DNA of 64,000 bases from SURF-55 sp040755195 (lineage in GTDB: Bacteria; Bacillota; Desulfotomaculia; Desulfotomaculales; Ammonificaceae), in NCBI GenBank assembly GCA_040755195.1, contig JBFMBL010000005.1:1-64000 (forward strand), written 5' to 3'. Positions 25,572 through 34,631 of this stretch are shown here, piece by piece. Positions within the stretch are counted from its first letter, which is position 1. Each line of letters opens with the position of its first letter. The translations under genes were made by a program, and so were the position numbers. The notes under the pieces are model-generated. The model was not told the DNA's origin. It was given only the letters and a program-made list of their open reading frames with translations, and searched no databases.

Positions 25572-25758
25572 TGAGCACTGCCCCTGGCCGGCTGACAAAG
25601 CCATGCGCAGCATATCGCCGCGCCCAACGACCGGGACACCTGAATAGTTACCCTCTAATTTGCATCCTACCATACACTCCGTCCAGCGGCAAGGCCCCGT
25701 TTCTAAGGTATAAAAATCATATTATAATAAAAGCACCGAAGACGGAGGCTGGTAAAAT

Positions 25759-26193
25759 TTGAAGATCATCGTGGATGCAGACGCCTGCCCGGCAAACGTC
25801 CTAAAGATATGCGGCAAGGCGGCCTCAGAGTTTAAGGTTCCGCTTTGGACCGTGGCCAGTTTTAATCATAACATCGAATCCGAAAAGCACATCGTAGTCG
25901 GCGACGCCCCGCAGGAAACTGACATCGCCGTCGCCAACGCCGCGCATTCCGGCGATATCGTGGTTACGCAGGACTGGGGCCTGGCCTCCATTGTCCTCGG
26001 CAAGGGCGCGTCCGCTATCTCCCCGGTTGGGCGTATCTACAAACCCGAAACCATTGCCTTCCTGCTCGAGGAGCGTGAACTGAAAGCCCGCCTGCGGCGC
26101 GGCGGCGTCCGCACCAAGGGGCCCGCAAAACGCACACCGGAGGATGACCAACGCTTCAAGGCAAATCTGAGAAAGCTTCTGTCTCTAAAGTAG
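25759..26193 (+). CDS. YaiI/YqxD family protein (DUF188)
   Basis: A 144-aa protein with the PIN-like DUF188 pattern: IIVDADACPAN, VASFNHNI, ETDIAVANAAHSGDIVVTQDWGLASIVLGKGA. Start is TTG 25759 with GACGGAGGC upstream. It is conserved in many bacteria; nuclease activity is suggested by the PIN-like acidic residues but not established. It is not obviously co-transcribed with its neighbours. Confidence 0.85.
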   Translation: MKIIVDADACPANVLKICGKAASEFKVPLWTVASFNHNIESEKHIVVGDAPQETDIAVANAAHSGDIVVTQDWGLASIVLGKGASAISPVGRIYKPETIAFLLEERELKARLRRGGVRTKGPAKRTPEDDQRFKANLRKLLSLK

Positions 26194-26311
26194 AATCACT
26201 TGAAGGTTATTATTGTTAACTATATAATAAAACTATTAAGAGAGGTCACACAAACGATGATTCTCCAACGCCACCCGTTATATAATTCAAGAACATTGTG
26301 AATACCTCGAA

Positions 26312-26327
26312 GGTACCCACAGGTACC
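26312..26327. promoter_or_regulatory. paired GGTACC sites upstream of the restriction endonuclease
   Basis: GGTACC occurs at 26312-26317 and 26322-26327, one helical turn apart, 30 bp before the endonuclease start. Each hexamer is self-complementary. They may be a control box or self-binding sites of the methyltransferase; this is an inference. Confidence 0.35.
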
Positions 26328-26356
26328 GTTATTGTGCGGGTATTAAAGGAAACATT

Positions 26357-26938
26357 ATGAACAATAACAGACATCCCCTAGAAGCAGAATTCGGTCTAAC
26401 TAAAGAGGAATTGCTTGACGCAATAAACCGCCGATTCCGGGCAAGAGTGACTCTTGAAGGGGCAGTTGCTGAGGTGCATCTTGGTAAACATATTCGTGCA
26501 TTGTATGAAAAAGGTATCATCAATCGATACGAAGAGCACGACCAGGACAGTTATCCGGACTATTCCATCTGGCTGCCTTTTAGTCCAGAGAAGGCTTTCC
26601 GCATCGAGTGCAAGAATATCCGGGATAAAGACGAGGCATACAGGGAAAACGGCGAAGTCGTCGCATATAAAGTTGAAACTCAAAAAACGAGGACCTCGAA
26701 TAGCGACCGTAGCAGTAGATTTTACGGGTATGACCAGTTTGAAATTCTTGCTGTCTGTCTCGGGAAGAAAACACATGACTGGCGACAATTCATGTTCATC
26801 CTGAGTAAGGATTTGGCCCATCATCAAAAATACCGAAACAAGATTGCTGTAATGCATCGGGTTCCTTTACCAACTTCAGATGTAAAGCCACCCTGGTACT
26901 CATCCCTGGAGTTTCTCTTGGAGGTTTTGCACCTATGA
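26357..26938 (+). CDS. type II restriction endonuclease, PD-(D/E)xK
   Basis: A 193-aa protein. Residues 67-86 (PDYSIWLPF...FRIECK) give P67-D68-x15-E84-C-K86, a PD-(D/E)xK nuclease motif. Its last 4 nt overlap the start of the methyltransferase, the classical R-M arrangement. The base composition is clearly more AT-rich than flanking housekeeping genes, suggesting horizontal acquisition. Recognition sequence unknown. Confidence 0.75.
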   Translation: MNNNRHPLEAEFGLTKEELLDAINRRFRARVTLEGAVAEVHLGKHIRALYEKGIINRYEEHDQDSYPDYSIWLPFSPEKAFRIECKNIRDKDEAYRENGEVVAYKVETQKTRTSNSDRSSRFYGYDQFEILAVCLGKKTHDWRQFMFILSKDLAHHQKYRNKIAVMHRVPLPTSDVKPPWYSSLEFLLEVLHL

Positions 26939-27867
26939 AACCAGTGTATTGTACGGCATACGGTAAAGCCTATTGCGCAGATTCTTTTTCCGTGATGCGC
27001 TATATGGAACAAGACTCAGTCGATTTGGTCGTTACATCTCCACCCTACGCACTCCATTTCAAAAAGGAGTATGGCAATGCCGACCAAGCGGATTACATTA
27101 ATTGGTTTTTGCCTTTTGCAGAAGAGATAAAGCGAATCCTGAAACCAACTGGAAGCTTCGTTCTGAATATCGGAGGAACATGGACTCCAGGAAATCCTAC
27201 TCGTTCGCTGTATCATTTCCGTCTTCTTCTTCATTTATGCGATAAGTTGGGTTTTTCCCTCTGCCAGGAGTTCTTCTGGTATAATCCGGCTAAGATGCCT
27301 GCACCGGCCGAATGGGTGAATGTCAGACGTATTCGTGTTAAAGATTCAGTTGAGTATATCTATTGGTTGGGTAAAACTCCAAATCCTAAGGCTGACAATT
27401 CCAAGGTTCTTCAACCTTATAGCAAGGATATGCGAAGGTTGATAGACCGTGGAATCAAGGCAACCGTGCGACCCTCCGGACACAACATTAAAACGTCATT
27501 TGCACAGGATAAAGGTGGATCGATCCCAGGAAACTTGATTTCATGCGGCAACAACGAAAGCAACAGCAACTACCTGGCCTTGTTGAAACAACAAAGTCGC
27601 AAGATACACCCTGCAAGGTTTCCCGCGGAACTGCCCCGTTTCTTTATTAATTTTCTGACTGATGCTGATGACTTGGTGCTCGATCCCTTTGCCGGCTCTA
27701 ATACAACCGGCTTTGTGGCTGAATCACTTCAACGTCGATGGATTTCTATTGATATTAATTCTGAGTATGTAAATGACTCCAGGTTGCGTTTTTCTCATAC
27801 CGAGATTACCCCTCACGTTTCAACTGAAGAGCCTTCCAAGTCTATCCAAATGACTATATTTAAATAA
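26935..27867 (+). CDS. site-specific DNA methyltransferase (N4-cytosine / N6-adenine type)
   Basis: A 310-aa beta-class methyltransferase. The catalytic motif IV TSPPY (34-38) precedes the AdoMet-binding motif I DPFAGSNTTG (250-259). The Ser before Pro-Pro favours N4-cytosine methylation, but N6-adenine is possible. It should protect the host from the nuclease encoded just upstream. AT-rich like its partner. No gene follows for 200 bp. Confidence 0.88.
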   Translation: MKPVYCTAYGKAYCADSFSVMRYMEQDSVDLVVTSPPYALHFKKEYGNADQADYINWFLPFAEEIKRILKPTGSFVLNIGGTWTPGNPTRSLYHFRLLLHLCDKLGFSLCQEFFWYNPAKMPAPAEWVNVRRIRVKDSVEYIYWLGKTPNPKADNSKVLQPYSKDMRRLIDRGIKATVRPSGHNIKTSFAQDKGGSIPGNLISCGNNESNSNYLALLKQQSRKIHPARFPAELPRFFINFLTDADDLVLDPFAGSNTTGFVAESLQRRWISIDINSEYVNDSRLRFSHTEITPHVSTEEPSKSIQMTIFK

Positions 27868-28075
27868 GGAAGTATAGTTTATTAACGGCATATAAACATA
27901 CTCATTGCAAACAGACATCGAAATACTCGCTGCTTTGAAGTTAACCTGAGAAAGCTTCTACATATCATTGTTTCCCGAATAACTCTCACTACCTGTAATA
28001 ATGTTCTGACCGACTTAAATCGCCTTACGGCTTTGGTGCCACCTTATTCACGTCAATAACCGATCCGGGCTCAGG

Positions 28076-29011
28076 TTATTGTGCCTTTCGAAAATGCCGG
28101 TTCAACTCCGATGCATACCTTGTGCCGACCGTCGCAGAATTCCATGTCAGCCAGTCGCTTAGGCGGGTATAACCGGTAGGAGGACCGTCGGCAATCAGGA
28201 GGTCCGCCATCAGCCCCCTGACCTCATCCCAGGTCAGTACCACGTCCTTTACTATATAACCGATTAACTGCGAAAGAGCATAAGCCAGTCCCGGTTCAAG
28301 GTGAAGGATCCTTGCCTTGCTTTCTACTGTATCAGCGATAAACCGCACCAGTTCGTTAAAGGTATAAATCTCCGGGCCTACGGCTTCTAACACGGTATTA
28401 TCTTCCCGGTGTCCGGCTTCAACGACTATCCGGGCTATGTCTTCGACGAAGACCGGTTGCAGGCGGTAATCCCCCGAACCCGGTACCGCGAAGACAGGAA
28501 ACCTGCGGAGGAGCCAGGCGATGTTGTTGATCAGAATGTCCTCGGGGCCGAAGATCACGGTAGGCCTGATGATCGCGTACGTCAGGCCTGAACCGGTTAC
28601 GGCTTCTTCCAGGATTCCTTTTCCTTGAAAATACGGCAGAGGAGAATCCGCCGAAGCGTTTGTAATACTGACGTGTACGATCCTGCGCACGCCGGCTTCC
28701 GCGGCCGACCTGATCAATATTTTTGTGTTCTTGACAGCCTTTTCATACGTCATATCTCCGTGTGGGAATCGCACCCAGTATGTATTGTAGAGGGTTGTTG
28801 CGCCGGAAAGGCTTTTGATCAACTCGCCCGGGTTATCGAAATTAAACGGGGCGACACTCACCCGGTCACCGAACGGATTGGGCCGGTCCGGCCGTCCGGT
28901 AAGCGTTCTGACATTTTCCCCGAGCGACAGGAGCCGTCTGGTGATGTATTTGCCGGTATACCCGAACGCCCCCGTCACCACGTTAAATCCCGGCCTTCCC
29001 ATCAGTTTCAC
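28076..29011 (-). CDS. NAD(P)-binding NmrA/NDUFA9-like protein
   Basis: A 311-aa atypical short-chain dehydrogenase: Rossmann motif VTGAFGYTGKYITRRLL, then VHVSITNASADSPLPYFQGKGILEEAV and IIRPTVIFGPED. The classical YxxxK is altered (Y-x3-K-like in YFQGK). Similar proteins bind NAD(P)H and act as epimerase-like enzymes or redox sensors. It overlaps the GbsR-type regulator by 4 nt, so the palindrome at 29579 probably controls both. Confidence 0.82.
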   Translation of the reverse strand: MKLMGRPGFNVVTGAFGYTGKYITRRLLSLGENVRTLTGRPDRPNPFGDRVSVAPFNFDNPGELIKSLSGATTLYNTYWVRFPHGDMTYEKAVKNTKILIRSAAEAGVRRIVHVSITNASADSPLPYFQGKGILEEAVTGSGLTYAIIRPTVIFGPEDILINNIAWLLRRFPVFAVPGSGDYRLQPVFVEDIARIVVEAGHREDNTVLEAVGPEIYTFNELVRFIADTVESKARILHLEPGLAYALSQLIGYIVKDVVLTWDEVRGLMADLLIADGPPTGYTRLSDWLTWNSATVGTRYASELNRHFRKAQ

Positions 29012-29568
29012 CTCTTTTTCCGATTTCCGATCTGCTGTAGCCTTGCCACGATTTTTACGAGCCGGGAAAGCTGGCTGGGGCCGATAAGTAAAACCGTCTC
29101 CACAATCTGGTCCAGTTCGGCGTAAAAATCCTGCAATCGTTTCATGCGGCCCAAAACAAAATCACGTTTTTCCCCGTCCTGGGCTTCGCCGGTTCGGAGC
29201 AGGCCGTCTTCGATCATTTTAAATGATTCGTCAAATTCCGGTTTCTGGCGCTGTTCGAGCACTCGCCTGGCGATCAACCAGAAGTCGAGTTCCGCTTCGA
29301 AAAAGACCCGCCGGTCGCCGGGACGCATGCTGCGCCGCACCATTCCCAGATGCTCCAACAAACGGATCGCCACGCTGACGTTCCCTTTGGTGACGCCGAG
29401 TGCTTCCGCGATCTCGCTCAGGCTGACAGGTTCCTCCGACAGGTATAGAACCGCGTACAACTCGCCGGTTATTTTTCCAAGCCCCCAAAATGCGCTCTGC
29501 CGCCCGAATGCCTCTATTAACCGCCCGCGCGCCTTTTCCAATGCTTCATCCATGGTTAGGGTCATCAC
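29008..29568 (-). CDS. GbsR/MarR-type winged-helix regulator
   Basis: A 186-aa protein with a winged helix (ELYAVLYLSEEPVSLSEIAEALGVTKGNVSVAIRLLEHLGMVRRSMRPGDRR), followed by a helical dimerisation tail, as in GbsR. It is first gene of a two-gene operon. A 17-bp-arm palindrome lies 10 bp upstream, in the leader, so autorepression is likely. The start is ambiguous among GTG 29568, the next ATG and an ATG five codons further, because AGGAGGTG overlaps the first. Confidence 0.85.
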   Translation of the reverse strand: MMTLTMDEALEKARGRLIEAFGRQSAFWGLGKITGELYAVLYLSEEPVSLSEIAEALGVTKGNVSVAIRLLEHLGMVRRSMRPGDRRVFFEAELDFWLIARRVLEQRQKPEFDESFKMIEDGLLRTGEAQDGEKRDFVLGRMKRLQDFYAELDQIVETVLLIGPSQLSRLVKIVARLQQIGNRKKR

Positions 29569-29578
29569 CTCCTGAAGA

Positions 29579-29618
29579 AGGTTTATATCGTTTAGTATAT
29601 TCTAAACGATATAAACCT
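29579..29618 (-). promoter_or_regulatory. long palindromic operator of the GbsR-type gene
   Basis: AGGTTTATATCGTTTAG (29579-29595) is repeated as its perfect complement at 29602-29618 with 6 bp between. It lies between the promoter region and ribosome site of the regulator. Dimer binding by the regulator is the simplest reading; there is no T-tail, so it is not a terminator. Confidence 0.75.
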
Positions 29619-29672
29619 GCAATGCAATAAAAAAAAAGGGGTAACCGTTCCACTTTTGGCGTATATAAACGG

Positions 29673-29694
29673 AAAAGAGGCTTTATAAAGCCTC
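29673..29694 (-). terminator. terminator of the NYN-domain gene
   Basis: GAGGCTTTATAAAGCCTC (29677-29694) is a perfect palindrome followed on the minus strand by TTTT, 43 bp after the NYN-domain gene ends. Confidence 0.6.
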
Positions 29695-29736
29695 CCTTTC
29701 ATTTAAGGCAGAAGTAGCTTTCCACTTCTTGGGTCG

Positions 29737-30510
29737 TTAATCCGATTCTAAACCGTTAGAACTCCAAATCCCATGTTTTACTATCAGGTCCCACTTTGGC
29801 TCAAGTACTCTAATTTCCAGGCTATTAACGTTCTTAAAAACTTGATCAACATAACCGTCTTCTACTAGTTTACTTAAGGATGTAGAAACTTTCATCGCGT
29901 CAATACCATAGTACTTTGCACAACGCTCAACAGTCCTCCGGAAAGTCGGATAAAGACCTTTCCTTTCAGTCCAATGAATAGTGTCCAAAACTTTCTTATA
30001 TTCGTACTGTTGATTCTCTGGTTTGATCTCTACCCACCAAGACGAACATCTTTGTAATTGGGGACTAAAACTGCCTTGCACTCCATATATTCCAACTATT
30101 TTATCCATGGATGTCTTTAAGAATGCTACAACACTATGAAAATGTCCGTCTCCAGTTACCAAAATATATTGTTCAACATCTTGATTTTGCAATGCAGTTT
30201 TATAAATGCTATCCAACATAATAAAATCAGTGTAGTTTTTCTTGTTTTCTTCATTTGGATTAGCGCAATTTATAATAAGATTGGTATAATCTCTTAGCTT
30301 CAAAAGTTCTTTTTCAATTTCATTCTTAGAAAAATCACCAAAAACATAAATCTCTCTCAACTTACCACGTTGCTTAATGTCTTGAATAAAGGAATTTAAA
30401 TTTGGGGTCTCTCCATAATTATTATAAAGAGACCAAAACCATGATTCGTAATCAATAAATACTAACGTCAGTGGATTTCTGGCGCCACTCGTAACAGTGT
30501 TCATAATCAT
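29737..30510 (-). CDS. NYN-domain (PIN-like) putative nuclease with C-terminal helical domain
   Basis: A 257-aa protein. The N-terminal ~165 residues have the NYN/LabA acidic set: FIDYES (D20), YTDFIMLDS, and VTGDGHFHSVV. A C-terminal helical domain of ~90 residues may be a winged helix or OST-HTH-like RNA-binding fold. The gene is much more AT-rich than the neighbours and stands alone with its own terminator, suggesting recent transfer. RNase activity is inferred from the family. Confidence 0.78.
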   Translation of the reverse strand: MIMNTVTSGARNPLTLVFIDYESWFWSLYNNYGETPNLNSFIQDIKQRGKLREIYVFGDFSKNEIEKELLKLRDYTNLIINCANPNEENKKNYTDFIMLDSIYKTALQNQDVEQYILVTGDGHFHSVVAFLKTSMDKIVGIYGVQGSFSPQLQRCSSWWVEIKPENQQYEYKKVLDTIHWTERKGLYPTFRRTVERCAKYYGIDAMKVSTSLSKLVEDGYVDQVFKNVNSLEIRVLEPKWDLIVKHGIWSSNGLESD

Positions 30511-30694
30511 TCCTCCTATAATTTAATGAACTTATAAGGAGGAAAACTACATCTGCCTCTTTATTTAGTTATCAAAGAACAATACCATAAAAACACATGT
30601 ATATTTTACCAAACTAGTTTTCCAAAGTCAAACTGATTGATAATCTAAAACCAAGCTTTTAACCGATGTCGCCAATTAATTTCAAATCCCAATT

Positions 30695-31558
30695 TCACAA
30701 TACGGAAAGAAACGCTGCCCAATCCTCCTGGCAGACCATTTCTCGTATAGAAAAATACTTCTCCAATTCTTGTTTTACCTTGTCCGCCCTGGCAGCGGCA
30801 ATCCCCCCGGCGATGAAGGTTCCCCCGGGACGGAGGCGCAGGGCGGCCTCAGGCGCTAAATGAATGATAACACCGGTGATGATGTTGGCTACGATCACGT
30901 CCGCCGGTTCCGTCAAGCCCTTGAGCAAATCTCCTTCCGTGACATGAACTACGTTTTCCAGGCCGTTATGTCTCACGTTTTCCCTTGCAACACGGATCGC
31001 TATTTCGTCGTTGTCTACAGCTACCACTTTCGCGCCCCCGAGGCGTGCTGCTGCAACCGCCAGTATGCCCGATCCCGTGCCCACGTCGTAAACCACCGAG
31101 CCGGGTTTTACCGCCCCTTCCATAAGTTCAAGGCACAACCTGGTGGTGGGATGCGTGCCGCACCCGAAGGCAAGGCCGGGATCGATGGTTATCACCAAAT
31201 CCCCGGGCAGCGGGGTGTATTCCTCCCATGGCGGTCTGACTACAAGTGTTTTCCCGACCCTGAAGGTCTTGTAGTGCTCGCGCCAGGCCCTGAGCCAGTC
31301 GGTTTCCGGAAGTTCAAGGACGCCGACCGGCCCGATCGCATACGGCAAAAGGGCGGTTCTGAGTTTTTCCAACTTCTTGGAAGCTTCGAATGGAAGGTAA
31401 CCTTTCAGTGTAACCGCCTGAAATAATACAGGGCGGCCATCCCCGTTGACGTATCCGGATTCCAAGGCCACCCCGCGACCGGTTAATTCGTATATGACCA
31501 GAGTGACTGCGTCGGCATCTTCGGATTTTACAGTCACCCTTATTTCAAGCCATTTCAC
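30695..31558 (-). CDS. prmA: ribosomal protein L11 methyltransferase
   Basis: A 287-aa protein with the PrmA N-terminal substrate domain and the AdoMet fold: DPGLAFGCGTHPTTRLCLELME, VYDVGTGSGILAVAAARLGG and DVIVANIITGVI. It trimethylates L11. It lies 32 bp after dnaJ, a common arrangement in Firmicutes, and closes the heat-shock operon. Confidence 0.94.
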   Translation of the reverse strand: MKWLEIRVTVKSEDADAVTLVIYELTGRGVALESGYVNGDGRPVLFQAVTLKGYLPFEASKKLEKLRTALLPYAIGPVGVLELPETDWLRAWREHYKTFRVGKTLVVRPPWEEYTPLPGDLVITIDPGLAFGCGTHPTTRLCLELMEGAVKPGSVVYDVGTGSGILAVAAARLGGAKVVAVDNDEIAIRVARENVRHNGLENVVHVTEGDLLKGLTEPADVIVANIITGVIIHLAPEAALRLRPGGTFIAGGIAAARADKVKQELEKYFSIREMVCQEDWAAFLSVL

Positions 31559-31590
31559 GGCGATACTCCCTCAATATTGTACAGCGTCGT

Positions 31591-32733
31591 TTACACGAAA
31601 GCGTCGCGAACCTTCTCAAAAAACCCCTTATCTTTTTCCGTTCTCGGCGACTCTTCGACGGAAAGCTTCGCCAGTTCGCGCAGGAGTTCCTTCTGCTTTT
31701 CGTTCAGCCGGGTGGGCGTTACGACCTTCACCTTGATAAGTTGATCGCCCCGCCCGTATCCGCCTGTGCCGGGCACACCTTTCCCCCTGAGACGCAAAAC
31801 CGTTCCCGATTGTGTTCCTTCCGCGACTTTTATATGCGTCGTGCCGTCCAACGTCGGAACCTCTATCTCCGCCCCGAGTGCCGCCTGCGTAAAAGAAACC
31901 GGCACTTCGCATATCACGTTCTGCCCGTCCCGTTGGAAAACCGGATCACGCCTCACCTTGAGGTAAACATAAAGGTCTCCGGCAGGCCCGCCGAGCGTGC
32001 CGGGTTCGCCCTCTCCCCTGAGCCGCAACCGCATACCGTCATCCACCCCGGCGGGTATCTTCACCGTCACCTTGCGGGTGCGCCGCACGTTACCGCTCCC
32101 CCTGCAGACGCTGCAGGGACTGGAAATAAAGCGCCCGGTCCCCCTGCACCTGTCACAGGTGGTTGTCTGGATAAACTGACCGAAAGCCGTCGAACGGGAA
32201 TAACTCACCTGCCCGGAACCATTGCAGTTCTTGCACTGTTCAACATTCGTTCCCGGAGCCGCTCCGGAACCGCCGCAGTTGTCGCACTTCTCGGTCCGGG
32301 GGACATTAAGCTCTCTTTCGGTCCCGAAAACCGCCTCCCTGAAAGGAAGCTCCACTTCCGTTTCCAGGTCGACACCGCGCTGCGGTCCGCGCCGGCGCCT
32401 TCCTCCACCCCCGAACAATGCATCGAAAAGGTCGCCGAACCCGAAATCAAAACCAAGATCCTCAAAATTAATGTTTCCGAAGTCAAAACCAAAACCCTGC
32501 CCCTGCGGCCCGGCGTGGCCAAAACGGTCGTACTGCGCCCTCTTTTCCGCATCGGACAGGACGGCATATGCCTCCGTGATCTCCCGGAATTTCTCGGCGG
32601 CCTTTTCTTTATTATCCGGATTTGCGTCCGGGTGGTGCTGCCGCGCCAGTTTCCGGTAGACCTTTTTTATCTCATCCTGGGTTGCGTTCCGTGAAACCCC
32701 CAGGACCTCGTAATAATCACGCTTAGCCATCAT
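31591..32733 (-). CDS. dnaJ: chaperone DnaJ
   Basis: A 380-aa type I DnaJ: J-domain with HPD (QHHPDANPD), Gly/Phe-rich linker (FGFDFGNINFEDLGF), four CxxCxGxG zinc repeats (CDNCGGSG, CKNCNGSG, CDRCRGTG, CSVCRGSG) and the substrate-binding C-terminus. It stimulates DnaK. The start is one of two adjacent ATG codons. A long open frame on the opposite strand is only a shadow. Confidence 0.97.
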   Translation of the reverse strand: MMAKRDYYEVLGVSRNATQDEIKKVYRKLARQHHPDANPDNKEKAAEKFREITEAYAVLSDAEKRAQYDRFGHAGPQGQGFGFDFGNINFEDLGFDFGFGDLFDALFGGGGRRRRGPQRGVDLETEVELPFREAVFGTERELNVPRTEKCDNCGGSGAAPGTNVEQCKNCNGSGQVSYSRSTAFGQFIQTTTCDRCRGTGRFISSPCSVCRGSGNVRRTRKVTVKIPAGVDDGMRLRLRGEGEPGTLGGPAGDLYVYLKVRRDPVFQRDGQNVICEVPVSFTQAALGAEIEVPTLDGTTHIKVAEGTQSGTVLRLRGKGVPGTGGYGRGDQLIKVKVVTPTRLNEKQKELLRELAKLSVEESPRTEKDKGFFEKVRDAFV

Positions 32734-32773
32734 TTACACCCTTCTTCCCCGGTTACAAAACCCCACGGCTTCC

Positions 32774-32807
32774 GGTCTCAACTCGTAACTCGCAAACCCG
32801 TAACTTT
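32774..32807. repeat. 7-bp-period array after the dnaK stop
   Basis: About five heptamers in register (GGTCTCA, ACTCGTA, AACCCGT, AACTTTT and similar) abut the dnaK stop codon. Confidence 0.65.
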
Positions 32808-34610
32808 TTATTTCACATCATAATCGGCGTCTACCGTTTTGTCACCGGGCGGTTGCTCCGTTTGCTGGCCCGCAGTTGAAGCCTGCCGGTACATTTCCGC
32901 CGTGAATGCGTGAAGCGGCTCCGTCAGGGCTTCGAGCTTCTGTTTGATGGCTTCGATGTCACCGCCGGAAAGCGCTTCCTTCAACTCGCCCACCGCCTTC
33001 TCCAGCCGCTCCACCTGCGCCTTGTCGGCCTTGTCGCGGTACTCCTTGATTACCTTCTCCGTCTGGTATACCATCGACTCGGCCTGGTTTCTGGTATCTA
33101 CCTCTTCTTTCCTCTTCCTGTCTTCCGCCGAGTGCTGCTCTGCGTCCCGGACCATCCGCTGGATCTCTTCTTCCTTTAGCCTGGTGGAACCGGTAATGGT
33201 AATACTCTGCGCCTTTCCGGTACCCATGTCTTTCGCCGATACGTTTACAATGCCGTTTACGTCGATATCAAAGGTCACCTCGATCTGCGGCACCCCGCGC
33301 GGCGCCGGTGGAATACCGTCCAGATGGAACTTGCCGAGCGTTTTGTTTCCCGAGGCCATCTGACGCTCGCCTTGCAGCACATGAACCTCAACCGAGGGCT
33401 GGTTGTCGGCCGCGGTGGTGAATATCTGGCTCTTCCGGGTCGGGATGGTGGTATTCCGCTCTATGATCCTGGTGAATACCCCGCCGAGGGTCTCAATGCC
33501 CAGCGATAACGGTGTTACGTCCAGGAGTACGATGTCCCGTACTTCGCCGCCGAGCACTCCGCCTTGAATGGCGGCGCCGATCGCCACGCACTCGTCCGGG
33601 TTGATCCCCTTATGCGGCTCCTTGCCGAACAAACGCCGGACCGCCTCCTGTATAGACGGCATCCGGGTGGCGCCGCCGACCAGCAACACCTTGTTGATTT
33701 TTTCGGGACCGAGTCCGGCGTCCTGAAGCGCCTGGCGGGTCGGCCCCATCGTCTTTTCCACCAGATCAGCCGTCAATTCATCGAACTTTGCCCTGGTTAA
33801 ATTCATATCCAGATGTTTTGGGCCGGACGCATCCGCAGTGATAAACGGCAGGTTGATGTTGGTCGAAGTAACGCCGGAGATTTCCACCTTCGCTTTTTCG
33901 GCCGCTTCGGTAAGCCGTTGTAGCGCCATCCGGTCCGCAGCAAGGTTAATCCCGTAATTCTTCTTAAACTCCGCAACCATGTAATCCACTATCCGCTGAT
34001 CGAAGTCGTCGCCGCCCAGCCTATTGTTCCCGCTGGTGGCCTTAACCTCAAAAACCCCGTCGCCGATCTCGAGAATGGAGACATCAAATGTCCCTCCACC
34101 CAGATCGAAAACGAGGATTGTCTGTGTTTCCTCTTTGTCCAGGCCGTAAGCCAGCGCCGCCGCCGTGGGTTCGTTGATGATCCGCAGCACTTCCATGCCT
34201 GCAATTCTGCCTGCGTCCTTTGTCGCCTGGCGCTGGGCGTCATCGAAGTAGGCGGGCACCGTAATCACCGCCTGGGTTATTTTTTCTCCGAGATAAGCCT
34301 CGGCATCGGCTTTCATTTTCTGCAATATAAAAGCTGATATTTGCTGCGGGGTGTATTCCTTATCGTCAATCTTTACCCGGTGGTTGGAGCCCATATGCCG
34401 CTTAATCGACGCGACGGTACGGTCCGGGTTCGCAACAGCCTGGCGTTTCGCCACCTGCCCTACCAGCAGTTCTCCCGTTTTGGAAAACGCCACTACCGAT
34501 GGTGTCGTCCGTCCGCCTTCAGCGTTCGGGATGATTACGGGTTCCCCGCCTTCCATAATGGCCATACACGAGTTTGTTGTTCCCAGATCAATACCGATGA
34601 TCTTTCCCAT
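32808..34610 (-). CDS. dnaK: chaperone DnaK (Hsp70)
   Basis: A 600-aa Hsp70 with GIDLGTTNS, the DLGGGTFDVS phosphate loop, VLLVGGATRMPSIQ, substrate domain (DVTPLSLGIETLGG) and helical lid ending in an acidic DADYDVK tail. Standard length. It lies between grpE and dnaJ in the HrcA-controlled operon. Confidence 0.98.
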   Translation of the reverse strand: MGKIIGIDLGTTNSCMAIMEGGEPVIIPNAEGGRTTPSVVAFSKTGELLVGQVAKRQAVANPDRTVASIKRHMGSNHRVKIDDKEYTPQQISAFILQKMKADAEAYLGEKITQAVITVPAYFDDAQRQATKDAGRIAGMEVLRIINEPTAAALAYGLDKEETQTILVFDLGGGTFDVSILEIGDGVFEVKATSGNNRLGGDDFDQRIVDYMVAEFKKNYGINLAADRMALQRLTEAAEKAKVEISGVTSTNINLPFITADASGPKHLDMNLTRAKFDELTADLVEKTMGPTRQALQDAGLGPEKINKVLLVGGATRMPSIQEAVRRLFGKEPHKGINPDECVAIGAAIQGGVLGGEVRDIVLLDVTPLSLGIETLGGVFTRIIERNTTIPTRKSQIFTTAADNQPSVEVHVLQGERQMASGNKTLGKFHLDGIPPAPRGVPQIEVTFDIDVNGIVNVSAKDMGTGKAQSITITGSTRLKEEEIQRMVRDAEQHSAEDRKRKEEVDTRNQAESMVYQTEKVIKEYRDKADKAQVERLEKAVGELKEALSGGDIEAIKQKLEALTEPLHAFTAEMYRQASTAGQQTEQPPGDKTVDADYDVK

Positions 34611-34631
34611 CTTCCTGTCATCCTCCTACCC

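Noticed and set aside
25404..25673. 89-aa frame in the repeat region upstream of nurA
   Set aside because: It runs across the inverted repeats, has no ribosome site and no protein-like composition.
31741..32694. 317-aa open frame on the + strand opposite dnaJ
   Set aside because: Pure antisense shadow of a highly conserved gene; the codons are Arg/Pro/Ser rich and match no family.
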